Below, piece by piece: positions 21,895 through 34,084 of a DNA stretch of 64,000 nucleotides (the stretch's first letter is position 1; the number at the start of each line of letters is the position of its first letter). The translations under genes and the position numbers were made by a program. The DNA lies in assembly GCA_032988165.1 (NCBI GenBank), contig JANTQF010000165.1, positions 1-64,000 on the forward strand. Direction: 5' to 3'. The DNA comes from Emmonsiellopsis sp. PD_33. Taxonomy: Eukaryota > Ascomycota > Eurotiomycetes > Onygenales > Ajellomycetaceae. The notes beneath the pieces are model-generated. The model ran no database searches and had not been told where the DNA came from. It saw nothing but the letters and a program-made list of their open reading frames with translations.

Positions 21895-23087
21895 CTAGGT
21901 GCCGCCGATATAAACCTGGACAAGAAAAAAGAGGGCATTAGCAGATAAAACAGATACACCGCAGGAGTGGATAAGAGAGGAACAGCAAGGAACTTACTCT
22001 ACTGATGCCCATGACAGGCATCGGCCCACTTCCGTCCGTTTCTTGGTCCAACGGGTGCTTGCTGGTATCGTAGCCTGCCCCGATGACCAGCTCATCTCCT
22101 CGCTTGAGCTCACCAAAGTCCACGCATCGCGTGGCTCCGATCAGGGACTCGGGCATGTCCATTTGGCGGCGCGTGTTCCTCCTGGTCATATTCATCCCTG
22201 GCATGCCGCCCATATCCCCGCCATCGCCGCCAGGCATCCCGACCATTCCATACTGCATCTGTGAGACGCACACAGGCTCGCCGTTGAGGTAGATAGTGGT
22301 ATTAGTTCCGCCGCTATGTTCATGGCCGTACGCGAAGAGCAGGCGTCCGCTAATTGTCGAGCGCCATCCGCGGGATTTGAGTTCATACGACCCTTCCTTC
22401 GCAGGCACATAGGAGATGGGACAATTGCCTGTGACATCTAGCCATGCCACGGTGACGGGCTTGTAGCCCGCAGCAGCCTCGCCGGATACGAATTCGTACG
22501 TCTACAGTCATCGGTCAGCGTCATTTGGTAAAAGCGTGCATATAGATAGATACCGAAGGATGGGAAAAAAGGGGGGCCAAACCAACCATTGTGACATAGT
22601 ACTCCTGATCTTGGTCGGACATATTCATCAGATCAACTAACATGCCAAGGCGTCCCTCGACATGTATTCCGTACTTGTCGACGCCGTTTGTCCGTGCGAC
22701 CGAGCGCTCGTTGCCGGAGGCGTAGATGCGCTTGATGGGCATGACCGGGCACACGGGGTCGAACATCAACAGCCCGTTCTCGGCCAGAACCATGTGGTGA
22801 AGCCAGCCATCAGTGTCACTGTTCGCCACAGTCCCGTTCTCATACTCCAGGCCTGCCTGGATTGCAACAATGTAGCAGTCGCTGCACGGCTGATCGATGT
22901 TGAGTACGGGTCTGTTCTCGAGCATGTCCATCGCGTCGACCTTGAAGGGCCCGCTGCGTGTTTTCACCAGCTTGGCTCCTGGGGTTGTTGGTTCTTTGTT
23001 CACATCCAGACTTGGCTCGACTATTTGATCCTGTGCACAGGCAAGGGATAAGGAGCACAGGGCCCCCAGAAGTAGGGATGACTTCAT
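21895..23087 (-). CDS. Secreted SURNod19-like protein, possible copper-binding PHM-like fold
   Basis: Predicted 341-residue secreted protein. Minus-strand exons are 22587-23087, 21998-22501 and a 21-base last exon 21895-21915 giving VYIGGT. An upstream in-frame ATG at 23120 would add 11 residues; MKSSLLLGALCSLSLACAQ is a signal peptide, so I start there. Motifs are DGWLHHMVLAENG (H97, H98), YGIHVEG (H142), a cluster GHEHSGGTNTTIYLNG (H227, H229), and a C-terminal PVMGIS. The GHEHSGG and following ..C.S..YG pattern resembles plant stress-up-regulated Nod19 proteins. HH, then a lone H, then HxH, then a late Met is also the copper-ligand order of peptidylglycine hydroxylating monooxygenase; this is inference. 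A Met/Gly-rich loop (about 254-270) follows the HxH. No activity is known to me for fungal members. Confidence 0.68.
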
Positions 23088-24504
23088 CCTGGATGGTTCC
23101 TCGTAGTTGGGTATTTCCAAAGAGAAGAAGTAAAAACCGCCTTCACTTTCAATTCAAGGCACAAGTTCTGGGAATCCGGCTCTCTGTCCTGTCCCCTTAT
23201 CCCGTTACATCTTATATAGACAACAAATCCTCCCACATCTCTATGAGCGGGCAACACTGCCTAGGCAGAGCCAAATGATCCGAGGAACCAGATTCAAGGA
23301 ACAGGGGCATAACAAGCCTTCTCCAAGCCTCTCTTGTCATGCTTGGCTAGAAAGCTTGAGCAAAAAGGGCCACTGTTTCAAATACTGGGACGTAGCGAAG
23401 CCACAAAATCAGCAAAAAGGGCGGGGAGATGCTTGAGGTTGTCATATTGAGGCTATTGTTTGATGTTGATGATGATGGGTTATATTCAATAGTAGACGTG
23501 AAGCCGAGGCCAAAAAACCAAGAGATTCTGGGGAAACAAGCCTCTTTGGCACCTTAGCATTAAAGCTTAATAAATCGGTTTCCAAGACTCGAAGATCCTC
23601 GGCGCAGGTAGAGAGCAGCGATCTGAATGCTCGGCAGATCAGGGGGAGCCAGGGGGTGTTCGCCCTATGGTATCACAACGCGAGGTGTGAACCCCCCTCT
23701 CACCTCCCGGCACCCACCACTTTGGTCTAGGTTCATGGCCCGGGGTGTGGCAAGGCGTTCACGCGAAGAGACAACATGGAGGTCAGCTGGAGAGAAAATA
23801 ATCAACTGTTAATCAATGTCTGAGGAGAAGGTTGTCATTGGAATAGCACCCGGGGTAGGCCAGGGAAGAGTGGGGAAGGAGAACTAAATAAATATCGGCT
23901 TCGAACACCATGTGGCTGGCGGATGCTTTCTGCAAGAATATACATAATGGCATCATGTGAATGAGTTTCCCTTGACCGTGGGGGTTGTCATTTAGGAAGT
24001 TCAACATGAAGAGTTGGACAATCATATTTAGTTACTGCAATGTGGCTTGTCCTTTGCGCTGTCTTAGCCCTTCAGTTTCGATTATCATTTACCAATATGC
24101 CATCCAATGGACTTATGAATATGAGCCCGGCAGTGATTACAAGAACCCCAAAGACGCCTCCTCCGGTTTTCTTCCCGTCGAGAATACCCGGAGTCTCAAA
24201 CCTCCACGGGTGGCTTATTGACCACCACCCACCCAGTGATTCTTATATCCCCGATCCGGGGTGTATGGAATATGGACAGGGGAACTTTACGACGAACTAT
24301 CTGATGAGGAAGCCGAAAGTGGTTACCGTCTCGGGACAACCGCTCATAAATATGTGCTGGGTATCAATCTATAAACAATGCAGTACACAATATATGCGAA
24401 ACATGTACAAAGTATGGACAAACATTAAGTCCTATACAGGGCTATTCAAAAATTCTCCCACTAGATAATAACCCCACTCAATATTCAGTCATAGAAACAA
24501 GTAT
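23088..24504. other. Intergenic, 3' of tel1 and 5' of the SURNod19-like gene
   Basis: A 1,417-base stretch without a supported gene. The frame 24040-24468 plus (142 codons) begins with a hydrophobic MWLVLCAVLALQF but then has no domain, and was not accepted. The rest should be promoter of the SURNod19-like gene and 3' flank of tel1. Confidence 0.5.
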
Positions 24505-27500
24505 TTACGCATATGCGGCCCAGCCTAGAAAATCCAGATTGATTAGCGTCTTATTAAGAGGTATAGAGCCGAAGAACAGAAACTTACCACAATACAAAAC
24601 CGCAAGATTTCGATCATCCGTCGCCTGCTGAATCAGCTCATTAACAGTAGCAGCGACACTGAGCGTTTTCCCCAGCTTTTTCGCAACCACCGTTAACGCA
24701 CGATCGGCTTCGCTTGGTTCATTGGGGTTCTTAGATTTACCGCCTTCGCTGGCTTCAGCCGCACCCCCAGCAGCCTCCTGCGTATCCTGCATCTTCTTAA
24801 TCCGGAGCGGGGAGAGGGACCAGCTGTACAGGGGATCATAACGGAGGACATCTAAGATGGTCATAATACTGTATGATTCCTGGCGGAGTGCTTCTAGGGT
24901 AAACTCGCAGCAGCGACGGAATACACCTTCCGTCTTGGCGATACCCATTCCGTCAACTAGATCGCGCGTCAGGCGGAATGGGACGACCTCGGGAATTGGT
25001 AAGACACGGCCTTGCTCGAAGGCTACGCCCAAGTCGATGTGGACAACTTCTCCGGTCTTTTCGTCGAGAAGGATATTGTGCCCATGTCTATCGCCGAGGC
25101 CAAGGACGTGACCCAGCATGGAGATGGCTGCGGTACTTCGTGTGTACGCTAGCCGTTTGCTGAACCAGTCATCTGGATCCTTGAAATTTTCCATGAAGAA
25201 ATATTTCATGACCGGATGGAAGTGTTCTGTGACCTGGCGGAAAACCTTCACTCGGTGCTCTAAGGTCCTTGGCTGCGCATCGTTGATATTCTTCCGGCAG
25301 GCGTTGGGTTTCATGTCCTTGGGGAAATGTCTTTGGTGGGCAGGCATGAGGTAATCGTGGAGAGGAATGGTGTTTTGGACGAATTCGATAATTCCGGCGT
25401 TGGCCGTCAATGGAAGCACCTTATACGTCCGAATACCCAATTTACGTTGCTGAGTTGCCCTATGATCCCGAAGTAGATTGCTAACTTGCTCAAAAACCTG
25501 CTCCATAATGGAGTCTTGTCGCAAATCGTCATTCCCTCCTTTGAACTAAATGTGGATGTTAGATGAGCTTACTTAAGGGAATGAGATGCTTCCATCACTT
25601 ACAAGTTGTTTATACTTCTGACCATCAGAACCAATGGCGGTGACAATTTTAGGGGCACTGACACCAGAGGCCACTGTGAATTCAGGAAGGTACTTCTGAA
25701 TGTGAGGGACGTGGCTATAATCACAGTCTAGCCGGAGGTCAATTTTCATGGTTGGGGGCGGGATATGCTGTCTCCTAACGTCCGTTTCCAAACGTTGGCC
25801 AGTCATCGATTTTCTGAGCGAAACTTTTGAACCACTCTTCATCCGGTCGTCCAATTTGTCCATTGCAAATCTGACATAACTAATATTCGCGTTGTGTAGA
25901 GTGACCCACGTATTTCCTGCCTTCGGGTCGTTCTTGAGCCGATCAACCAGGTCATTGGCTGCTCGATGCCGTGCAATCGACATATGATCTTTTCCGCCTC
26001 TAGATTTGCTGCTGGTAAATAATTGATACATGCCGTGGAATGGGTGTTCGACACAAATGCGGAAAATGAGTTCTGAGAGCAATGGCTGGAAGGTGTCTTC
26101 AACATCAAGAAGTCGAGATGATAATTGATTCATCAAGGATGCAAATTTTCGGCTTGGGACAGTGCCGATATATTTACCCACAGCCGCGTTGGCAGCTTCA
26201 CTCTCCGAATTGTCTAACCAGAGTGCGCAGAATCGTAGGACGTCGTTCTTGAACGTATCAGAGGCTCTTAAAGAAAGGAGATAGTTCTCTAAGCACTGGC
26301 GTAGGAAGGCTACCCGGCTCTTTTTTAGTCGTTGATACTCATTGTCGTCAAGTTCGAACCACTGCTTTGCTTTGGTCCTGTGTATTCGGAGTTGATCTCT
26401 TTCTTTACCACTGGCTGATTGCATCATTTGATCAAGGTCCGTCACTTCTTTCGCCTTCCGGTGGCGGATTTGCTCAATTCTCCTAAAGTCTTCGAGTCCA
26501 TCTGGGTTCTGTAGCTGTTGGTCACAGAACGCCGCAAATTCGTGGAAAACACGTCCAGCTTCCCCACCCTCGGCGTTACCCTTTAGTTCCTTCATTGCAG
26601 GGACCAGGTAGTCCTGGATGATTGTATCTGGTTTCTGCAGTCTAGCTTCTGCAACGTGATGGCCCTACAAAGTACAGAATGAACAAGTTGAAACTTCCAG
26701 TGAAAGGGGGGGACATGGGATTTACTTACTAGGCTTGCCAATACCTCTGCCTTATTCACTGGAATGGACTGTTTCCCGAGATCGTTTTGCTCATTTAGCT
26801 GCTGCAACATCTGAATTGACGTAGTCATTTCTCCTTGGTCCCAAAGCACATTTGCCAAATCAAATGTAGCTGCAGCATCAATGAAGACACCCAGTTCAGC
26901 ACAGGGTTTAATCAATTTGGAGAGTAAGATTGCCGACTTTAGGGAGGCCTGGTGCTCGTCATGCTCTCTGCTTATCCTAAGAGACTCTCGAACGGCCTTA
27001 ACTTCTAGAAGCTGCGCTTCGCGAGAACTTAGGCCAAGCATATTCTTCAGTTGCGGTTTTTGGTTAATCAACGAGAAGATTGCTTCGTGGCTCGATAGGA
27101 TCAAGTTAACATCATGGAAACTAACAACGTGTCAATATGGTATTTTCGAAGGCCTCTAGAAACACACCGTGAAGTAGAGGATAAAGGACATACCTATCAA
27201 ACTTCAACCAGGAGCTCCTTGATAATATTCTTTCCCATTCATCGTGTAACTGGGCGTAGTTCTCAGAAGATAGGATCTCATCAATTTCAGTTAAGATCCC
27301 TAGGGCTCTCATCATTGCTCGAAGTTCAGCCATTGATTGATTGTCTTGTAAAAGATAGTTGAGGACTTCTAGGAAAGTTCCGTCTAAAGCCTGTATGAGA
27401 TGTGCTTTATCCTCAGACAGATTGATACTCTGCAAAACCTTGAAAATATTCCCAGCTGCGGAGGGAGAGGCGGAGGGTACCGGGATATCCCACTGTTGCA

Positions 27501-30500
27501 AATATAGCGAAGTCGAGAGCATGCTCTCAAAAACATCCGTGGATTTGCCATTGCCGCCAGGGCCCTTAAACATTGAACTTGCCACTCCTTGGAGGTTTGT
27601 TGCATTTAGAGCTTTTATTAGTCCGAGAGAATTGCTATCCCCCGTTCTGCTGGAAAGTCTTACGTCTGCGTCATAGTTGGCGCTTTGAAAGAACATATTC
27701 TTGAAACCAGCGCTTTCGTGTTGTAGCTTTTCTAGGACAGAGTCGAGGGAGGTATTTTGCTGGATACCATAAAACAGATCGGGGTCCTCGATATTCTTGA
27801 AGATATCGTGAAGAAGCACGAAAGAATCAGGCGATTTAGAGATGGAGGTTCGTCGAGACAAAGAGGCGCGTGAGAAATGTATTTCAATGAAAAGAAGCGA
27901 TGTTTTGTACATCTGGCACTGGGTAGCTGCATTGGCCGCTTCCAAATAATCTATTTCAAGCCAATTATCCCGCTGGTTCATGGTTGTCTCGTGGGGAATC
28001 TTTTGGTGTCTGAGATAGAGGATGCAATTGATGATCAATCGTATGTGCGGTACAGTGGCTTCTCGAACGTCGTGGAAAGCTTGATGAAACATATCCGAAA
28101 CAGCTTGACGAACCTCTCGGCTGCCTTCGAACTCTGAGAGTAACAAATCATGCACAATACAGGGTAGAAGTTTCATGGCGAGGGCTGGAATTTCGAAGAG
28201 GATCTTTGGCAAGGCGCTAATGACGGGATCGCTTCTTTCCTTGATCGTTAAACAAAGGGTGACATCACGAGCCCATTCTGCTACGGGTACGTCGGGAGTC
28301 CATTGGATATCGTGATCAAAATCAGCCTTTTGAGAACGATCCAAAGACATGTTAGGGCATATATAGGGCGCCCATGTAAGCGTCTTTACCAACGAGGCAG
28401 GAATGGCCGTCGCGCACTCTTGGAGCTCGGGATTAGCAGACAGGTTGGTAAATATGGCCTGAAGAGCCCGCTCAGCGAGACCAATGTCTTGGCGAGTGTT
28501 CGAAAGCAACGAGTCACAAAGTATTTGGATAATGGAGAATTTGGAGGTGAGATTAATGGACTCTGGGATGTCGTTAACCGAGTAGGGTTGTAACTCTTTG
28601 AGCATAGAGTCGCTAATTACTCCGGTGGATGAATATGCCCGTCCTAACACCCGGGCAGCCCAGAGGCGATAGTTGGAACCATGTCCTTGCTGTTGGATGG
28701 ATTTCCAAACAGTAATTGCATTAGTGGCTGCGATCTGATCTTCGCCCATAATATCATCCCGGAAGTCGTCTGGTCTTCGGAAATCATTGCATAAAAGCGA
28801 AAAGACTAACTCAGTTGCGGGAGCACTCAACAGTCCCCTACCAGTAGTGCCATCCCGCAAAAGATTTACCATTAGTTCACCTTCATAAGTTCCTTTAGAT
28901 GCGTTCCCGACCAATTGAATGCGCTGCGCCGCTTTCATTAGATTTTGAATGTCCTTTTCTGACTCTTCGCTAACCTTTGGGGGGTGGTACTCATCCAAAA
29001 ATTTCGCAAACCAGTCGTGAAATTTCTGGGCTTTCGACAACGAAGCTCGAAAGTGAGCTTCTTGCGTAGTGCTTTCCTGGGAGGAAGAAAGGAACCCGCG
29101 TAGGGAAGCAAGAGTTGATACCCCGAGTCCTGCCATAAATGAAGGGTTTTCTAGGAGGTACGCCTTGCCGTTATCAACGAGGTACCAAAAGAGACCAATT
29201 GCGTCTTCCGAACAATGGAAGTCGGAAAGAAATGACCTCAGGCAGTGGAGAAGCATCTCCAAGGGGTACTCCTGGAGGACGATAGATCTAGCTATTGAGA
29301 CGAGAATTCTCAGTTTGCGGATGACAGAGCATGCGTGGAGCGAGCCCAAGGATGGATGTATGGATTCGATCAATGTCCTTGCAACAAAACAAACCAAAGC
29401 AGGAGTCCACATTGTTTCCAGGTCGTAGCCCGTCCGTCGACACAGGAACTCAAACTCGTCAAGAAGGTATCTTGCTCGGAAGGAAGGCTGTTGATTGGCT
29501 GGAAGTATAGCTGTCGATGAACTTCTACCCCCTATGTCCTTCCAAATGTCAAGAGCGAATTTAAAGGACGGCCGTTTCTCAAAAGCTCGTTCAATTTGTT
29601 CGGGCTGATCTGCACATTTGAATAACACTGCCACGGCCTCAGGGAAGGAATTTTCGGCCAGCGAAACAAATTTTTCCGCACCCAGTATCTTTTTGATGCG
29701 ACTTTCTGTTCCTTTGGGTTGGCTATCCTGGGAAGGCGGAACACTGATGTCGCGAGCGATGCAGTATGCTTCCGCTTTATAGAACGAGTCGGCTAGCAAT
29801 TCTTCAAAAGGCGCACCGAAACATGTCGAAATTTCGGTCATTTCATCGTCTTTGCCTCGCATCACAATTTGCGCTACAATTTCATCCTCAACGTCCACCA
29901 ATAAGTCATTGAGTTTGTGGTAGCCGAAAATTGTAAATGGGATAGACCCTAACGATTCGGTCTCAAGCCATGTATAAATCATTTGGGGCGCAAAAAGCTT
30001 AAATATTTGCTTAGAGTCTTTGAGTCTAAGAGAGTTGGCGACTTCTTGTAAGCAAGACTTTGCGTGAGGAGCTGATCGAGGGACCTTGCCTGGAGTTTCG
30101 AATATATGGTAGATTCCTCGGCGTAAAAGTGTATGCCATCTGGATGCTAATTGTGAGAGGATATACAGTCGTAGTGCGATTCCCTCAATCCAGTCTGGGT
30201 CCGAAGGAAGGCTGTTTAGAACGTCGTCGAATATGGCGTCGTGCTCTTTCAGAATGAAACGGTCGAATATGGTGGGGATTATCCCGGCCAAATGGAACTT
30301 CACCGTCAGATCGCCGTCATGTAGGATCTTAAACAAGCTCGTACGAGGTGACGGTTGGGAGTCGTCTCTCGAAAATGATGGATTGGCTCGCAGAACGCCT
30401 TTCATCAGCCTTGAGATTCTTACCAACACCCTTGAAGATCCAAGCCGCTTCTTGAGTATGACACGTACAAACCAGTCGTAGAGGTCGGAGGCAGAGTCGA

Positions 30501-33500
30501 AAAGATCGTCTTCTTCATGGGCAGTCCATAGAATAGCAAAGGACGTCATAAGGTCAATACAGGTGGATAAAGCGGCCTCGCATCTCTCAAGCTCATATGA
30601 CTGCAAGCACTTTTCTCCGAAGAACTCCAACAGACTGCATGCGTCAGACCTAGAAATATTGGGCCAGCTTCCAAGGAGGTTTGCAAAGTTCGGCCTACAA
30701 GCGAGAATGTCGGCATCATTAAGGGAGGTGATATAGCTAATCAAGTTGTCGTTGGTAGGGGCTTCAAGATTATTGTATGCTCCGCTGAGGTGGTGCAAGA
30801 TGTACAAATGGGATACAGTCGCACGACGGATTGAATTCTGGTCGCCGTATGCCGGGGTATCTTCTCGGTCGAATTTCGGAGTTGGATCATAATCTCTTGC
30901 GCGGCTTTCTTGAGAAGAAAGCTGAAAATCGATGTCCATAGGCTCATCTGCGGGAAGAGAGGAGTCTCCCTCTACCCCACGGTGTTGATCCAGGACGGAA
31001 ATTAGCTCAGGGGCTATCTTATGAATCGCTCTCAAAATAGCATCCTCTACTTCCAAGGATGGCTTCAAAGGTAGAACGATTGGAGACAAAACGTCTAGAC
31101 AGGCATGAAGAAATTCGACTTCTTTCTTCGCAAAAAAGTCGCATAGACTTGTCCACAGTTTGTCAGTGCATTTCTGTAGAGATTGGCACCGAAACGAAGT
31201 AGGCAATGGAAGCGATTCGGTAAAAATAGTACTGGTAAGGCACAAGGAAACAAGAATTTGTATGATCTCTGCGGTAACGTGCTGACGCTTATCGCTGCAT
31301 AACTGCATCCAGATTTGGCCGAAACTGTCAATTTTTGTCTGCAACAGCTCTAGAATAAGCTGATCATTAGGGTGTTGCTTCACGGAAGATTCAGCAGAGA
31401 CATCGGCCTTATTTTTTCTGGGCACTTTGTGTGACTCCTCTCCTTGTTCGAGCAGAAGCAGGTACTCGATCAACTCCCGATCCTGAGACAGGCGAAGAAA
31501 GGACTTTGAAATTCGGCAAAGCGGCCCCGGAAGAGCCACGGCTGGAAATCGGAACGGCCTCCCAGTGCAGTTTATCAGGAGTTCCAGCAAGTCTAAAGGA
31601 CGTGCGAAGGTAGCGATTTGCATAACATGGACTCGGTCAGTCAAAGTGCCTGGTTGTGGTATTAGTCTCGTAAATGTTGAAGTCCAACATTGGGGGACTT
31701 ACCCAACATCCAGTTGCTTCTTATCCACGCACACATCTGTTTCGCCATTTCTTGACTTTGGGTTGGATTGACCTTTGCTCGAAAGTTTACCATCGTTGAC
31801 CACATGACTAGGGCAGTATCAGTCAGGCCCGCCGGGCCGTTGAGATCCACGGAGGATGTTATTAGTTCAACAGCATCTGCTATGCTCGAATAATCAAGCA
31901 ACTTAAAATGCATCATCACGGTCATCAAATTACAGGCAGCCCGAGATGTTCCGGGAGACGCAATTGTACGAGAAGCTAATTCCCAAACCTGAGACCAGGT
32001 ATGTCGTAGCTCTGGCGACGCAGCAGCTGGACAGCTAGCTACACTACAAACACAGTATTAGCACCTATGTATGCCCCTAAATCTGGTTAACGCACCTTGC
32101 AATCGCAACCATGGTCCACGAGGCAGCGGAACTATTTTCATCTAGGATGTTTGGAGCAAGATGCTCAAGTGTGGGCAACAACTTTTCAACTTTGCAGTCA
32201 TCTTCCAACAGTACAAATGGAACTAATTGGAGTGCGCATATCCTCGTTATACCTGTAGCAGATGATGCTTCGTGCAAAATATCTGAAGTCCTCGAGAGGA
32301 GCTGTTGCTTTTTATTGGGCCTTTCAGCTGATTGCGAATCAATGCTTGGGGCGAGGCAGATCTTGTCGAGGAGCGCTGAAAAACTGGCGATTAATTGCAG
32401 GATTGTCCAATTTTGTTCGGATCTAGGCACCCCAAGACGTGGGGCCATTGATCTTATCCCCATGGGCAAAGGGTCCGGGCCAAACGAGAATTCTAAGTCA
32501 TCAAGCTGCATAATATCCTTCTCCGGTTGCCTGAGGTACTCTCCATGGAGTCTTTCTATTAGGCCTTGTAGTAACTCGACGAATGACTCCGGTGGGGATG
32601 CCATCCCAAACTTAAGTAAAGTAGGTCTTCCAATGGTTAGTGTTATCAGCATTTCCTCCTTCAGTGTGGCCGATTTTGTACGCCAGAACCGCTTGATAAC
32701 CGGAATAGCATCCAACATCGTATCTTGAACTAACACAGTGTCATCCGTGATCGCCCTCGCAAGGACCGAATTTAGCGCATTAAATGCTGCATGGGGCGCT
32801 TTAGAAATGGCATTCAGTGGCAGTAGATAGTCAATAATGCCATTGAGCAGCTTTTCGGCTTCATCGTGGATCGGGGCGGACGGGCAGGAGCAAAGAAATT
32901 CTAAACACGCCTCCAGTTCTTCTGTGTTTACGCTGCCTTCAGAACGCGCATTTCGACTGCGGCTAAGCGAACCTGGCTCCACGGAGCCAGCCCGACTGCC
33001 TTGTTCATCTGGGTTCTCGGAGGGAAATCGAGAACGACTTCGAAAGCTTAGCTGGCTCCCCTGGTTAGGATCTACAACCCCAATGGTCCGTAGGCAGAAC
33101 TCGACGAGGTGGCGCCAATCGTCCTTGCCCAGGTGTTCCACATGTGGTGGATATTGAAGGAGTGTCCTCAGGGATTTTAAGTAGTCTCCGCTCAGCGTTG
33201 CCCACGGGTCCTCTCCTGGGGTTGGGAGGGTATCAGTGATATGATGCAGTACCGCCGTCACGGTTTTCGATTCGATGCTATATACGCCCACCTCCACGGT
33301 AATTCGCAAGGCCGATGCGCAAAGAGCCAGTCTTGACTTGGTCGTAGTTTTCTTATGGACCGTGTTGGCGCGGCTGTAGGCGGACTTCTCTATGGATGCG
33401 AACCGGAATAAGGTCTCGAATATCCGATGGTACTCTTTGTCTTTCAAATTGTCCCTGCGGTCGACACGCCATGTTAATTATTGTAGGACGAGCGTCGAGA

Positions 33501-33696
33501 GATGGAAAGCATACAGCTTTAGTGTCTGCCTGTTTTGTAGAAGGATGTGCTTCAAATCTGTAGCAGACAGCGGTCAGTCTGGTGGCATAAACCATATACT
33601 CAGACGCGAGGGGTCACCTTCGAGCCCATCTGCGCGTTCCTTCACTCTGTCAGAGCCTATTGCCAGCAGGGCGCCATCGAGCGCGACTTGCTTCAT
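24505..33696 (-). CDS. tel1: Serine/threonine protein kinase Tel1 (ATM)
   Basis: PI3K-like checkpoint kinase acting with Mre11-Rad50-Nbs1 at double-strand breaks and telomeres, 2,902 residues. Minus-strand exons are 33618-33696, 33515-33557, 32096-33454, 31703-32043, 27194-31649, 26730-27120, 25603-26664, 24588-25545 and 24505-24524. All phases agree. The N-terminus has the Tel1/ATM (TAN) motif ([15 protein letters not shown], from residue 18), split by intron 1. HEAT-type helices fill the middle and a FAT domain precedes the kinase. The kinase has GLGDRHGHN (D2729) and [11 protein letters not shown] (D2748). The FATC end is [13 protein letters not shown], its last six residues supplied by the 20-base final exon. 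The last intron (63 bases) has no stop in frame. The start is fixed by the TAN motif; the next upstream ATG frame closes at once. It is divergent from nup192. Confidence 0.95.
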
Positions 33697-34084
33697 TATT
33701 ATTCCTCGAGCAGCCGCATGGGAATAGGTATCCCCGCCTAGAGTAGAGCCTGGTGGGACGGAGGGGGACGGGGCGTCTCGTTGCGGAGAGCCATGTAGTT
33801 CAGAATTCGAGAATCATCGTGCAGACAGCAGAAGCTCAGCCAGACCAGATCCCCCAAGAAGCAAGATAATCAATAAATAAATAGGTGGGCGGGTCAACAA
33901 ACAGCGGAAGAAACAAATACGAGGTGGTCGACCTGTCGAAAAAGAAGCCGGGGAGCTCTGCGCAAAGCTCGGACCATTTTTGGAGCGCCAACAACTTTTG
34001 GGCTTTGGGGTCGCGTTCCCGCATCCAACAACATCGATTTCTGCTCTCCCCAACAGGACGCCCTCTGGTCCGCCGGTCTGCAAG
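33697..34084. promoter_or_regulatory. Bidirectional promoter, tel1 / nup192
   Basis: Only 388 bases separate the two start codons, so the promoters must share this interval. I see no clear TATA box on either side. Open frames crossing it are shadows of the tel1 and nup192 first exons. Confidence 0.6.

Noticed and set aside
23580..23800. GC-rich stretch with short inverted segments, considered as a tRNA or structured RNA
   Set aside because: No acceptor stem, T-loop consensus or anticodon arm could be built by eye.
24040..24468. 142-codon plus-strand frame starting with a signal-peptide-like MWLVLCAVLALQF
   Set aside because: After the hydrophobic start it has no domain, few cysteines and no clear promoter or splice support; it could be a small secreted protein but chance is as likely.
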